A DNA stretch of 64,000 nt from Rhizophlyctis rosea (GCA_027596075.1 JADGJC010000129.1:43297-107296); one strand, 5' to 3'. Shown: positions 1-12,489, counted from the stretch's first letter. The notes: a model not told the origin generated them from the sequence alone. A program made the numbers and translations.

Positions 1-466
1 GACCGATTCTACGAGACTCACAAGCGATACCCCGGTACGTGATACGAAATGAATGGTTTTGTTCAGAAGCAGCATAACGTATTGGATAGGAATCTGAACT
101 CTCACACCATAATAGGTTATCATAACCAAGAAGTCGAAACAGACGTCGGGATACTCAAGAAAACCGTCACGTCTCTACTCAACGAATGGCAGCTCAGCGG
201 CACCACCATTTCAGATGACCACGTACATGAGATGTAAGTTGCACGCCAGGAAACGCTTGCTCCGTCACCATTCTCACCGACCAATAACATGTTTTTTCAT
301 CAACAGCGTACGAGCTGGCGCATCTGAAATCCACACCGTTGCCGCTCTTCTCGGTGGCATCGTCTCTCAAGAAGCCATCAAAATCCTCACGCGCCAGTAC
401 ATTCCCATGGACAACACCGTCATCTTCAACGCCATCAAGTCGACGAGCACTGTGTATAATCTCTGA
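1..466 (+). CDS. NAE1: NEDD8-activating enzyme E1 regulatory subunit, C-terminal end (partial)
   Basis: This is the 3' end of a gene that begins before the window. Reading join(1..34,116..233,307..466) gives about 104 residues ending in TSTVYNL and a TGA stop at 464-466. The segment HEIVRAGASEIHTVAALLGG followed by QEAIKILTRQ matches the C-terminal tail of APP-BP1/Ula1, the catalytically inactive half of the heterodimeric E1 that charges NEDD8/Rub1 for cullin modification. Both introns have GT..AG ends (gtacgt...aatag and gtaagt...aacag) and keep the frame. The catalytic cysteine sits in the partner subunit and is not expected here. The gene converges on SEC13, with about 275 bp between the stop codons. 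Confidence 0.88.
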
Positions 467-740
467 TGCACCAACCCGCTGCATCTTCTCCACCATCTCA
501 TTAGTCGCACAGATAGAAAGTAGTAAAAATCCACCCTTACTTTCAACCGCGAAAGAAGGGACTGGTTGCTTCCTGATTCCACAATCTGCAAAATATATAC
601 CAGAAATTTACATATATAACCCTTCCCAAACTTCCATCACTCTTCACCCACATCAAAATATCATCAAAAAACAAGTCGCAACCCGCATAAGCCCAACACC
701 AATCAAATTAAACAAAAAACACACGAAAAAAAAACATGCT

Positions 741-2160
741 CTACATGCTCTGCTGGTATCCCTCATTGACGTCCCCAATCTGGCCCCACTCCCCATCCAA
801 GTTTTCCTTCCATAGAGTGACCTTGTTGTCCCCGCACGACACGGCCAGGATGTTGCCGGAGGCGGACCAGGAGAGCCGCCAGACGACGTCTGGGAAGGGG
901 TCGGCGCGGAGGGGTTTTTTGTGCCATTCGGAGGTTGGGGAGTCTTGTGTCCAGATGATGACGGTTTTGTCCTGGTGGTTGGGGAGAAGAGCGTCAGTGT
1001 GGGGTGCAAAGGAAAGGGGTGCAAACAAAAACAACAAGGGCGGAGTTCTCAACCCCAAGATGTCGGCGAGATCCCTCACCTGCGAACAACTAGCCAAATA
1101 ACTCGTTGGCAACCCAATGTTAGGAGCCCATGCCACATCCCTAACCCAATCCGTATGCCCCTCCAAATCCTTCTCCAACTTCCACGTCCCGTTCTCCTCC
1201 CTCCAGACCTTAACCAAATTATCGCACCCGGCGGACGCGAAGCGTTTCAATGTCGAGGCGGGGGCGCCGCCCGTGACGTGGATGAGGGTGCCGGGGACGA
1301 TGGCGGGTGCCCAGGTGATGGCGTTGGCGCCGATGGAGTGGGCGTTGATGAGTTGGGTTTCCCAGGTTGCGTCACTGTCTGGAGGTTTTTGTGTGTGTGG
1401 GGTGAGTGTGGGGGTCGGAGTGGGGTAAGGGGATGGGTTCTTACCTTTGAAGCTTAGGAGAGAGACTTTTCCGTCTGATGAGGCGGCTGCTAGTATTGCG
1501 CCGAATTCGTGGGGTGCCCAGGCGATTGCGTTGACTTTGATTTGTATGATATTTCGGTAAGTGCCCCACGTTCAACGTTAGTGGTTTGGGCTTTTCAAGT
1601 TCATACCTGAAGCAGTATGGGCGGTGTGCTCTTTGATCCGGGACCAAGTACCGTTGCTTTCACGCCAGATCAAGACGCGAGAATCATAGGAACATGAGGC
1701 GAGGACGTTGAAGTATTTTGGGTGAGCCCATGCTACTTGCCACACTGGGCCTTCGTGTCTGCAAAAAAGTCTTGGGGTCAGACGTTCGTCCAGGACGGAC
1801 AACTGGCAAAGCGACAGCGAGAGTGGAAAAGACGGCAGCTGCTTCTGACGTACCCTTTCAAAACATCGATGGGCCGGTAGTTGTTTTCGCCCTCGGCCTC
1901 GAATAGTCGGATGGTTCTGTCAGAAGAGCAAGTGGCGAGGCGTTTTCCATAGTAGTCGAGTTGGGCATCGTGCTGGAAATAGCCCGTACCGATGAGTAAT
2001 GGTCGACGGTAAGATATGTGAGTTCAACGTCTCATGAGCCTCGTCCGGGACGGGCACGCGCAATTGTATACGGGAAACTCACGATCATATCCTCATGTTG
2101 AGAATCAAACGTTTGTACAGCTGGTGCGGCCGCCTGGGAGTGCTTATCAGTACCATGGCG
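741..2160 (-). CDS. SEC13: SEC13-type WD40 protein (COPII coat / nuclear pore)
   Basis: A multi-exon minus-strand gene encodes a WD40 propeller that follows Sec13 almost motif by motif. The motifs in order are [20 protein letters not shown], a [20 protein letters not shown] block, [52 protein letters not shown] and [14 protein letters not shown] near the C-terminus. Sec13 pairs with Sec31 in the COPII cage and with Nup145C in the nuclear pore Y-complex. One clear intron lies at about 974-1079, between ASCSQ and DKTVIIW. The stop is at 741-743. The very first exon is unresolved: the reading frame is open upstream of the QHEDMI block, but no in-frame ATG is visible, so a short spliced leader exon is likely. 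It is transcribed divergently from NDUFB8. Confidence 0.9.
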
Positions 2161-2595
2161 TCGAAAAAGACTGTTCCAAATCAAAGGAGTGCGTGCTGTA
2201 CCATGTTTGTGAGCGGTCGGTGGGAGGGAGGGAAGGGTGGGTTATGCCAGACTGACGATGGAGATGAGGATTATGGGAAAGCAAGTGAGCGCCGTTTGGT
2301 GAAGGCCGAATTGCCAGCTGGCATTGTGGCTTGCGGCCGGTGAGATATTGTAGGTCAGGATAGATATATGTGTCAGAATGACTGAGCCCGAATATTGCGA
2401 CCCAACTTCAAGGCCCCAAAATGTCCCACCATTTCACCAACCCACTTTCCACCAATTTCCCAACGGTCATCGTCACAACCGATTGCGACCGTGGTAAGGT
2501 TGATCGCTGCATAGGCCCTACTCAGTCGGTAGGTCATCGTCCACGCTGTGTCCGCCTGAACACGCTGTCACTGAACTAATCCCACCTCACCAGCA
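2161..2595. promoter_or_regulatory. Shared upstream region of SEC13 (-) and NDUFB8 (+)
   Basis: About 430 bp separate the recognisable start of SEC13 from the NDUFB8 ATG at 2596, and the two genes point away from each other. I see no convincing TATA box. The region must also contain the unresolved first exon of SEC13. It is called regulatory from position alone. Confidence 0.4.
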
Positions 2596-3691
2596 ATGAC
2601 GGTGCAAATCGCGCGGCAGGCGTTGCGCATTAGCGCTCGCCCTCAGTTGATGAGCAAGCGAACTTTCCTGTAAGCGTTCCGCCACACTTCCTTTTCAAAA
2701 CCCTTTTTGACCATGAATCCTTTGACCTTATCATGTCATACTAACAAACACCCCCAACAGCCCCCCCAACCACGCCTGGAAATGGCCCGTGAAACCGCCC
2801 CTCCCCACCGCCCCCGAACTGTGGACCCTGAACCAAACCGGCGGCCAAAAAATCGCCAAAAAACAACCACAAATCGAACCCAACGACATCGGCGACCTCC
2901 CCTGGGACACACCCCAAGAAGACATCAAAAACAACCCAGACGCCCTTTTCGCCCACCCATACTACAACCAAATCCAACCCGTAAACGTCGGTGTAGGACC
3001 CCTCCTCCCCCCCTTAAAATGGCCAGAATACGACCAAGCTCGCCTCAGCTACGAAGACTCCGGCCTCCCCGGCGGCTGGCGCAAAGTCGAGTGGGACAAC
3101 TACGACGAAGCTCCTATTGGGAATTACCCCCGTCTCCCGATGCAGTGGGCGGAGTTGAAGGATCCCTACAGGTATTGGGACCCTCAGGGTCGTCGTAACT
3201 ACGGTGACTTGGAACACGTCGACGCGCAGTACCTTGATGAGTGGGGGCCTGGCCCGCAGGAACGGTGGGAACCGGTTTTGAGTAATGCGTTGAAGCAGCT
3301 TGCTATGGTGGCGGTTATGGCGCTTTGTGTTTGGTATTATAATCCGGCGGATCGTAGATACTTTGTGAGTGTTTCCGTCATCAATTGTTTTTTATTCTGC
3401 TTTGATTATCTATTCCGCTCGATTGGTGGATTCCATCCGGCCGCCTTTCCCGTACCATCCACCCCCTAACCCCCATCCTCTTCTCCATCTCACTAGGCCG
3501 AGAAGACTTTGCCCTTCGACGGTCTTCGTCTTGAGCTTGGTGGTGACCCGGACGACCCGAACGACAGATCTACTGCGGTAAGTTGGGTCGACACACACTT
3601 ACTCATGAGTTGCTATGTAACTCCAAAAGTCGATAACTAACGCTTGCTATTCTTCTTCTGTTGGTAGGCCCGCGTCTACGTCAAACCTTGA
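2596..3691 (+). CDS. NDUFB8: NADH dehydrogenase 1 beta subcomplex subunit 8 (complex I, NDUFB8/ASHI)
   Basis: Four exons, join(2596..2669,2761..3364,3497..3577,3668..3691), give a 260-residue protein. The start ATG opens an Arg- and Ala-rich leader without acidic residues (MTVQIARQALRISARPQ), as expected for mitochondrial import. Family features are NHAWKWPVKPP, DLPWDTPQEDI, ALFAHPYYNQIQPVN and PRLPMQWAELKDPYRYWDPQ. One hydrophobic segment (AMVAVMALCVWYY) lies near the C-terminus, matching a single-span accessory subunit of the complex I membrane arm. All introns have GT..AG borders and the frame closes at TGA 3689-3691. The two short last exons, 27 and 7 codons plus stop, would be missed by a single-ORF reading. 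Confidence 0.9.
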
Positions 3692-4177
3692 TCCTCTCAT
3701 ATCGCCTTTTTCTGTTGGGAACAATATACATTATTCTGCCGACTTCTGTTGTTTTTTTGGATGTGTTGTGAAATGGATTGATGTACTCGCACATGATTGG
3801 ATTTCGTCAGCTGATCCAGCTCGAGCTCAAAGATGGAAAGAAAGGAGGAAGCAGCGACTTCGTTGTTAACAGCCGGAGGTTCTTTTGTCCCTGGATGTGG
3901 TCCAAATCTGAGAGACATCGATTCGGATTTGAGTGATGCAAGTTGGTGACGATGCAAAAATACCCAGTCTCGACGACTCCGCAAAGTGGAATACCAGACC
4001 CCCATCCACATCCATACCACACCCCTTTATTTCCGCCACGCAAAGAAAATCATACATTATTACAATCCTCCAACAAAAACCCATCTTGAAACGATAATTT
4101 TTAATAAACAAAAAAACAAAAGCGACATCTATTACACAAATCCCCCCTTCCCTCTCCTTCCCTTATCACCTCCCACC

Positions 4178-5707
4178 TCAATCCTCATCCTCATCCTCCT
4201 CGTCATCCCCACCCTTCCCCGCATCCCCATCAGCCTCCACAGCACCCTCCTCATCACTGCCCTCCTCGTCACCAGAAATTTCAGCATTCTCCCTCTCCAC
4301 CCGTGCCATCAATTGCGCGAGTTCCAGATCGTCCGTTTCGGAGACCGCTCGGGGCTGGAGAGAGTGAGAGGGGTGCGGTTAGGTGTGTGTTTTGGTGTGG
4401 GGTGTGGTGAGTGATCATGCGAGCAGGATATGAATCTACCAAACCCCACGACTTCCCGCAGACTAAACAAAAAAGAAAAAAAAGTGATAAAGTACCTTCA
4501 TCTTAACCGACAACCCCCCACTCTGCTTCTTAATCGTCTCCTCAATCTTCGCTATTGCCTTCTCAAGCGCCTCAATCCCACTAGCCTTATCCAAACTCTG
4601 CGTAATCATAACATAAAGCGGCGGCGCAACAAGCTTAATCTTAATCTGCGCGTCCTCAGTCGAGCAACCCTCCCCAGCCTGCAAAGCACTCTTGATAGCG
4701 TCGATGCCTTCGTAGCCGAAGCATGTAACTTCGATATCGGCACGGATTTTGATGGGTTGGGGTGTGAGTCGGCGCCGGATGTTGGCGACGAGTTCGCGTT
4801 TGACGTCTTCGGGGACGGAGAAGTCTGCGAAGACTTTTTCGGGGTCGCTGGGAGGTAAATAAAGAGGGGGAGGTGAGTGTGGCTTCGCAATACTTTACAT
4901 CAATCAAAAAAGGAAAACATACGTGATGGCAATCTTGAAAGCGTCATATGCGTGGCCATACTTCTTGTAAAGCGGCCATGTGTATTTGGTGTAGAGGTCC
5001 TCCAAGCTGGCGTTGAGCTTCTCGGCGACGTGACGCATGATGCTATGTACCTGATGATCGCAAAAAAGAGATATAAGTCGACGATCTGGCAAAGATACGG
5101 TGGAGATCAAGACTCACGGCTTTGGACTTGTTGAATTTCTCTTCGCACTTTGCAACGTCTTCGGCCGAGACACGACGTTTTGATAGATCGATGTATCCTG
5201 TTGTCAGAAAGGTAAAGAAATGCATCTATATCATCGAAGAAGCTTCATGATTCGCAATTCAAGTGCCAAAAACATACCCTTCTCCTTATCAACCCTAAGC
5301 ACAACCACAACCTCATTCCTCCCCACACGAATCAACTTCTGAATAGACCTAATGCGCCGTCTTGACAATTCACTCAACAAGATCATTCCCTCAATGTTGT
5401 TGTACTCCATCAGGTGCACATAGGCACCCATTTCAGCGATCTGCCTGACGTTGACCATGACGAGCGAGTCGACTTCCGGGAAGCGCTCCTCGTACATGCG
5501 GCAGGCGAGACGGGATTGTTGGGCGGTGAGAGCGGCGGCTGCGGAGGGTGTCACGGCTGCTGCGGCGGCTGAGGTGGATTGGTCAGTTGGGTCGAGGGGC
5601 TCGTCGTTTCCGAGGGAGGTGTTGCCGAGTTTGTTGGCGAGGGTGGCTACTTCGGGGGATTGCGATTCGACGTCGGAGTCGTCGCCGTTATGTCTTTCTG
5701 AGGCCAT
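4178..5707 (-). CDS. SUI2: Eukaryotic translation initiation factor 2 alpha
   Basis: A minus-strand multi-exon gene carries the eIF2-alpha S1 domain ([20 protein letters not shown], then [20 protein letters not shown]), followed by [14 protein letters not shown], the helical domain ([13 protein letters not shown]) and the C-terminal alpha/beta domain ([18 protein letters not shown]). The conserved serine phosphorylated by eIF2-alpha kinases lies in the [12 protein letters not shown] loop and is present. The protein ends in an acidic tail of alternating Asp/Glu. eIF2-alpha is part of the ternary complex delivering Met-tRNAi to the 40S subunit. The odd feature is about 75 residues of Ala/Ser/Asp-rich sequence before the usual start ([11 protein letters not shown]); the frame is open from the ATG at 5707 through the domain. 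Another in-frame start codon lies upstream at about 5737. Confidence 0.92.
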
Positions 5708-7578
5708 TGTTGCGGTTTGAACTGTGTAAGCAATCACAGGAGTCTGTTGACGTATAGTGATCTAAGTCAAGATTTCCTCTGCAAGTATGAGTTAGGTTAG
5801 AGCGCTATTGGCCAGGTCGACAGCGGTACCGCCATGCAAGCACTTGAAGCACACCTGAGTAGCAGGGATTGTAAGGGAATTGTGTTCGAGCACAGTGCTT
5901 ATGCGGTTATCAAAAATAGGTTCGGCAAAAACGAGGATTGGAATGGAGATGGGAAATGGGAGGTCATCGCTCAGCCTGTGAAAATGCGTCACTCTGACTG
6001 TGACTGTGCCACTACTCTCGGGGACTGGCCTGTCATGACTCATTACATGTCACACGCAAGCCGCAGTAACTCCCAAATGCAATGGAACGCAGCCGGCAAC
6101 ACAGCTTCCCTTTCCGCTGGCATTCCCACACTCCATCTCCTGCACATCAGCTACACCAAAGGTTCACAATGCTGAGACAGAGGATAGTAACAGAAGAGTC
6201 AAAACGGTAAGGTGAAGGGAAACGGATGGGAATTATCAGCGAGCTGCTCGTTTGTTCGAGAGCAGACGGTGCACCAATATTCAGGTATGGGCATTGTGGA
6301 TTTCCCTGTCTTCACCCACAAACAATCTGATATTCTTTCCAGTTACAGTTCCGGACGCAGAGCTTGCTTGACACCAATCCCGTCCTCAAAGTTGATATGG
6401 CATTGCGCACTTCGACGGAACTACCAAGGGATTCGTTATGCTTCGGCAGAAGATCCCCCTTGTTCATACATTGGGCTGCTGACCGGGAAACCACGCCTTG
6501 GTTACCTTTCAGATCCCCAAAATGGAAATCCCAGCGTTTCGTTGGGATACGTGGAATTATTCTTTGTCATTGGGCTCACTCTGAGGTGGGATTGAACCAT
6601 CTCGCGGAACTTCACACGATTGAAAAGTGTCATATTGTGTGTTATTTCACGTTCGTTCTTCATTTATATTGCAGCGCGCAAATCAAGCGCGCGGAGGGAC
6701 AAGCAGTGCGAACGTAATGGGGACATAATCTTTCAACTTTAGGACGAACATCCATAGGCAACCTCATTGGCGGTTTCAAGTCGGATAGCCATTCACCAGC
6801 AATGTTCTTGCGGCGATGCTTACGACGTGTATACGACGTTCTATAACAGTGGGGTACAATTCCAATGTATCAATGACCCACAGCGAGGTTCGTCAGGAGT
6901 CAGCCCTTTTTGGTGCGGAAATACAAGAGGGTACTAGGTTCGTTTTTGACTTGGAAGTGCGAACCAGATCGTATCGCCTGCTGGGGTTGGGTAGTGCAGT
7001 TGTAATGGTTGTTACGTAAATACTTAGTTCTGCAGGATTGTCTTGATTACGATTTGATCCTCTTCCTTTGAACACACATTTACCACTCTCCTTTGCTGGC
7101 TCTGGCGGGGAGAGAACGCGTGAACTGTCGCCTCTCCTGCCATTTTACATCTTCGGGCATGTTTCGATCGTTCGATTTGTTAAATACCAACCCTGTCGTT
7201 GTACGAACCCTGCACCTGATTATTACACCCGTGTCTGTGCCCCTGATTTGGACACAACAGGGTTTGAATGACAAACTGCCGTGTACACTGTAAATCAAAG
7301 TACGTTACACCGGCACGGCCTTTGGGGCAAACTTGTGGCAGAGCCGTTCCTGAGCTTTTTCATGATATCCTTCTTTCCCCACCATAAAATCTAGAGTTTA
7401 CAGCCAGACCTATATACTGAAGTACGTCCCATGGAATCGTCTGTCACACAATTATAGTGGGCACCACATGATCACGCATGTGTGGAGAAACAAAGGCTTT
7501 TCAGAGTATGCACCTATGGGCAGTTGATTTACAACAGAACCATTCTCCTCATAGAACGTTCCGCATGATACATCCACC
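5708..7578. other. Gene-poor spacer between eIF2-alpha and the TPR gene
   Basis: About 1.9 kb hold only short open frames on both strands. None has a recognisable domain or consistent splice signals. A small imperfect hairpin (ATCCCAGCG-TTT-CGTTGGGAT) sits near 6525-6550. I see no gene here that I can support. Confidence 0.4.
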
Positions 7579-9303
7579 ATGGCAACCAACCATACTCGTG
7601 GCCATACATCCAAAGCCAAAGATAGCGCTCCAATGCTCGGAATCCGATTATCATCCTTGGAAGTGATGATAACCACCATCTGTGGTGGCGGTCGAGACGA
7701 ACTGCATACGCTGACAACCGCGGACGTCTGCGAGAAGTACATACAGCCCCTCACCAAACCATCCCAATCCCTCTGCGAACGCTTCCTCACCGAACACCCC
7801 GCCTTCGTCGGCACGCCCAATTGGTTCATGAGCCATTGCTGGCGCTACAAATTCCTGAACGTCATTGATGCCAACACCTCCTTCTTCCTCCAAGACTCCA
7901 GCACCCCCGACGTCATCATCTGGTTCGACCTCTTTTCCATGCCACAACACGGCCGAGCCAAAATCGGTGCAGATTGGCTGAAAACAACCTTCCTCAACAC
8001 CATCGCAGCAATCGGTAACGTCCTCATGGTTCTAACTCCCTGGAACAACCCTATCACCTTGACACGCGCTTGGTGCGTGTTTGAGCTGTATGCATGTGCA
8101 GCAAGCAACTCCAACTTCCAAGTCGCCTTACCACCGCCCGACACGTTTGCCTTCAGTACAGCCCTACAATGGGATGATGGCTACACATTCTACAAAACCC
8201 TGGCTTAAATAAAGTCCGAAGACAGTGAGGCAACGGAAAAGGATGATCTGATTGCCATCCACACAACCATACGAGAGACGGTGGGCTTTGGTACTTTAGA
8301 TCGAATGATCCTGTCCTTGTTGACAGACTGGATGGAACGGGTGCTGGCTGGTCACATCGAGCGCACCAAAGGGACCGGGAATAGTGGGGAGTGGATGATG
8401 CGCTTGGGCACGCTTCAGCTTCATCGGGGGATGTTTGAGGAGGCCGAGTCCCTCTTCATGGGTGCTATGGAGATATTTTTGCGGGAACGTGGGGGAGATG
8501 ATCCGTCTACCATCAGTAGTATGAGCGCCCTGGGCATGACGTGCACGAATTTGAAGAAGTTTGATTTGGCGGAGCGGTTGCAGGAGGAGGCTCTGGAGCG
8601 GTTTCGAGGATTACTGGGCAAAAATAGTCCAGCTGTTTTTGAGACCGCCGCAAATCTCGGGACAACATATCAGGCGCAGGGGAAGTATGATAAGGCGAAA
8701 AGGCTGTATATCAAGTACCATAGACGGATTGAGCAGGTCCTCGGTAAGGACGACCCAATGACGCTTGATTTCATTCATAATTTGGGCCGATTGTACGTCC
8801 TCACGGAAGATTACGACCAAGCCGAACCACTCCTCACGGATTGCCTTGCCAGAAGGAGACGGACAGTCGGCAATGGCCATCCGCACACCCTGGCCGCGAT
8901 TGACGTGCTGGCCGGTTTGAATGTTAATCGGGAAGAATTTGACAAAGCGGGACCTTTGGCGATGGAGGCTTTAGAGCGGGGACGGCAGAGGCTCGGAGAA
9001 AAACACCCGGACACGATTAAATATCTCTTCAAGTTGGGTTTATTCTATGCACTGAAACAGAGGTTCGACCTGGGGGTGACTTGTATGGAGCAGTGCGTAG
9101 CACTGAGAAGGGAGGTACTGGGACACACGCATTCGGACACTTTGCAGGCAATGGATTTTTTGGCTGACATGTCTCCGAGACGGGACGCATCGGCGGGAAC
9201 GTGGCATTCGATGGATTCCCTGGGGATACGGAATGAGGACGGTGTTAGTAGGACGGGACAAAATGTCAGTAGAAATTCGGCTCGTCATTGCGGTATCTTA
9301 TGA
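7579..9303 (+). pseudogene. TPR / kinesin-light-chain-like protein interrupted by one in-frame TAA
   Basis: One reading frame runs from the ATG at 7579 to the stop ending at 9303 and is broken only by a TAA at 8206-8208. The first half (209 residues) has WFMSHCWRYKFLNV, IIWFDLFSMPQH and RAWCVFELYACA, the N-terminal module seen in a TPR family common in chytrids, algae and oomycetes. The second half has tandem TPR_10/TPR_12-like units with the signatures HPHTLAAIDVLAGL, HPDTIKYLFKLGLFY and HSDTLQAMDFLADM. The frame stays the same on both sides, and the codons just after the stop read naturally (IKSEDSEATEKDD). No GT..AG pair removes the stop without deleting conserved sequence. It may be a recent nonsense allele, a sequencing error, or a read-through or split gene. 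The downstream half alone could start at the ATG at about 8305. Confidence 0.65.
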
Positions 9304-10717
9304 CGCACATCATCTTTTCCGTGCCGCATCTGCTCGAGGGAGAAGAATCGGAGGTCTGTCAGGGAAGGGTGGAAGGGCAGTACGGGATGGCGGGAGGGTG
9401 AAATTTGGATTGACGGGGGAAAGCACATCAGTCAGAGGCGAACATGGTAGACGTGGTATGGAGGGGCAAAGGTGGTCATCCTTGGGCAGCCGGCAAGTGG
9501 AACGATAAGGGGGGGTTTCGTCGCTAAACGGACCTCAACGGGGCACGAGCTCACTTAGTCACAACTTGGCATCAAGCAATCTAATAGTTACTTATCGGAT
9601 ATTTGGATAGGTCAACATCCACGCGCTACGTAATGATGCCAGACTGCGAAGCTTCGTGGAGCGGAGTTGCGTGACAGGTGTTCGGGTAGCAAGCGACGGA
9701 TTTCGGGACAGCGAAACCTAGAGAATTTCCAACCCACTTGAAATACAAAGGGTTTAATAAACAAAGATCATATACTGGCCCTCCATTGATCCTGCGTTTA
9801 CATGTTGCCTTGGCAAAGATGAAGACTGCGGCATTCAATAACAACCAACAGGGATTAGTCATTTTCGGCCCTGCCAACCGACGCAGCGCAAACTGCTACC
9901 AGATGATGAAGTCTCTCATTGACGTGCATTCTGTCAATGATTTCAGAGGTGACAAAATCAAAGCGAGTCTCATCATTCCCTCACACGTTTGAGGGGGGCA
10001 GAGTAAAACTTTCAATCAACCTCTCTGGCCTTGATGCGCATTTTTCCAGTGCACTCTGAAAGTCGCCTTATGGCTGAACCGATATAATGATTATTATTTT
10101 TTGCCGTAGTTCCTTTGTTGTTGCACTACTGTGCACTTGACGGAGATGGCATTTAGTGGAGTTCCCACAGTGAGCGGGCTTGCACTGACTCTCCTAGCTG
10201 TGGACTTTTGATCGGTCACGTGATCATGTTGAGTGTTGAAGGCGGCCTTCATTGGCGCACAATTCTGAAATACATGTTGAATGATGATAATGGTGATGTG
10301 CTATGGGAAGCGCTGGCACTTGATGCTTTTTTGGTAAAGGAGTTGGAAACCGTGGAATTTGCCTGTGGAAGCGGGCAACTTCACGGAACGCACCTCCGAT
10401 AACCCCGCCGACCTCCGAGTTCTTTATTTCAATTTTTGGGTTCGCTTCATTGCGCAGCAGGTGTGACCACGTGCGCGGGGTTGGACGCTGCGATTTGCTC
10501 GCCGACGTCTCGGACGTATTGGATTCATCTATGGCAGTTACCTACACCATCCGAGCAACCCGTCGCGTAACGCCAGAAGGAAAGCTAAGACAAGAAGTTG
10601 GCAGCGCTTCGATCGAATATGAAAGCAGGGAAGCATATAAGGATGTCTCCTACCCAGCGGTATCATCAAGTCGAGTATCACTATCACGTTATGCGACATC
10701 GCCCATCTTTCTGAACC
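9304..10717. other. Spacer without a supported gene
   Basis: About 1.4 kb lie between the TPR locus and the orphan membrane protein. Only short, overlapping frames are present, and I recognise no RNA gene or repeat. Confidence 0.35.
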
Positions 10718-11982
10718 ATGAGCGTAAACCAGGACACCAAATCCTTCCATACCAACCCTCTCCTCCCAACGACAACATCCGACCTCACCCCACCCAACAC
10801 CCAAAGCAACCATAACCCCCTCATCAAACCTTACACCACCAGTGCCCGTCACATCAAAAACTCCGCTTGGGCCCTACTCTTCCTCCTCGGCATAATCGGA
10901 ACAACCATCTGGGTCATCTTCACCTTCATCAACCACAACAAAGCCGTAGACCAATTCAAACGATCTCACCGCAACTGGTGCGACCTAGATGACCGCAACG
11001 CACCCGGCGGCTTATGCCGAGGCGACAACGACCCACGACAACCCCCGGATAATCCTGGTGGATCAATCGTGGCGTCTGTCTTGTCGCTCATATGCTTTGC
11101 TATGGTTTATTTTGGCGCCTTTTCCTTTTATTGGTCGCGCTCCAGTCAAGTCGGGCACGCACTCGGCGCCCTAACTCCAGCTCGGGAAGTTCCCAATCCT
11201 GATGTGAGGAAGTTCGTTAATCCGGAAGAGAAGGTCATATCTGTGAGTTGGGTTAATGTAATGGAGGCGAGAAGGGTCCTTGAGCAGTTGAGGGGTGCTC
11301 AACCGATATGTGAAGTCGAAGGAACGGTGTGGCAAGACCCTAACGATGACGATTACACCAAGATATGTGTAGGAAGGCATTGGGAAAGGGTCGCGTTCGA
11401 GAGGTGGGAGGATCCCATGGGGCGATATGTCCTTCGGGAGGTGGAACAAACTTTGGATGTTGGAGATTATGATGGTGCGTTTATACATATAGAGGGTTGG
11501 GTTGCTGTTCTCGATGCGCCAGTATCAGCCTAATTCCTTCTTTTACTCCGCAAAAAACTTCAGTCCTCAAAATAACCATCAAAACCTCCTGCAAACTCCA
11601 ATCCGAACATCTCCAAACCACCGAACAAGCCTTCATCACCGACTTCGAAATCAACTACCGCAACTACCTCCCCATAAAACCCACCCCACCCCGCAACTGG
11701 ACTTATGAGACCCAAACAAAACTCGTCTCGTCTTTTCAAGACCCCTTTCCACCACCGACCCAACCATTCAGGCGGGGATACCAACTACCAAATCAGGAGC
11801 GGTTGGTAAATAATGTGGAGGAAAAGGTTCTGTTTGTGTATAAAGGGGAGAAGAGACCGTGGTGGACAGATGTTGGGTGGTATAGGTGGTGTTTTTGGTT
11901 GCATGTTGGGTGGCTGTGGGAGTGGAGTGTTGGGAAGAGGTATGGAGTGGTGGATGTGGAGTTGCAGAGGTGGTTGTATTGA
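10718..11982 (+). CDS. Orphan two-exon membrane protein, Trp-rich C-terminus
   Basis: I do not recognise the family. Splicing join(10718..11474,11564..11982), with donor gtgcgt and acceptor ttcag, keeps the frame and gives 391 residues. The N-terminal ~45 residues are Ser/Thr/Pro-rich. A membrane span follows (WALLFLLGIIGTTIWVIFTF), then a Cys-containing loop with an Asp/Pro-rich stretch (CRGDNDPRQPPDNPGG), then a second span (VASVLSLICFAMVYFGAFSF). A soluble region of about 230 residues ends in a striking Trp-rich stretch (WYRWCFWLHVGWLWEW), which may be a third membrane-associated segment. Without the intron the first exon would run on to a stop at 11533. The 89-bp intron is inferred from splice signals and phase only. 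Confidence 0.6.
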
Positions 11983-12489
11983 TTGAAAGGGAGATACACC
12001 TGCGCTTTTGTGTCTTGGACAACCTTGATACTCTTGAAGGGCTCCATTTTGTCCTTGAGTTTGCCGATCAGAAGATAACTGGTTATAGGTCATTGATGTA
12101 TTGGTGTTGTCTGATTTCGTAACCATCATCGGAAATCGGTTCACTTGAAAACCCCTCTGTCCCACATTACAAGACCTGACATGTACACATTGGATGATAT
12201 CCTGATTTGGACATAAAAGTATGGTCTGCTGAATCGTAGTATGCAGCAGGAAGTTTTTCAGGAGGAGATCGAGGCGCTCTCGGAACTTCCGCTACTTCGG
12301 TGCCAGACTCGGTGGTGAGAACATGTGCAGCCCATTGTCGATATTTACAAGAATTGCCAACGTTGGCAAACGTTGGTTCTGATGCATTCTCCAACAAAAT
12401 ATACAATATACAACACCATTTGCATGTGTGCTCAGAAGCACTCTAACTGACACTGTAACTCATCAACGATTAACGACTTCCCCTCCACT
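11983..12489. other. Convergent 3' spacer
   Basis: About 500 bp lie between the 3' ends of the orphan membrane gene and the dehydrogenase. It contains the palindrome CCAACGTTGG followed at once by a second AACGTTGG copy near 12357-12378. No coding evidence is seen. Confidence 0.35.

Noticed and set aside
6540..6620. GGTTCAATCCC on the minus strand, possible tRNA
   Set aside because: A partial T stem only; no D arm or A box lies upstream on that strand.
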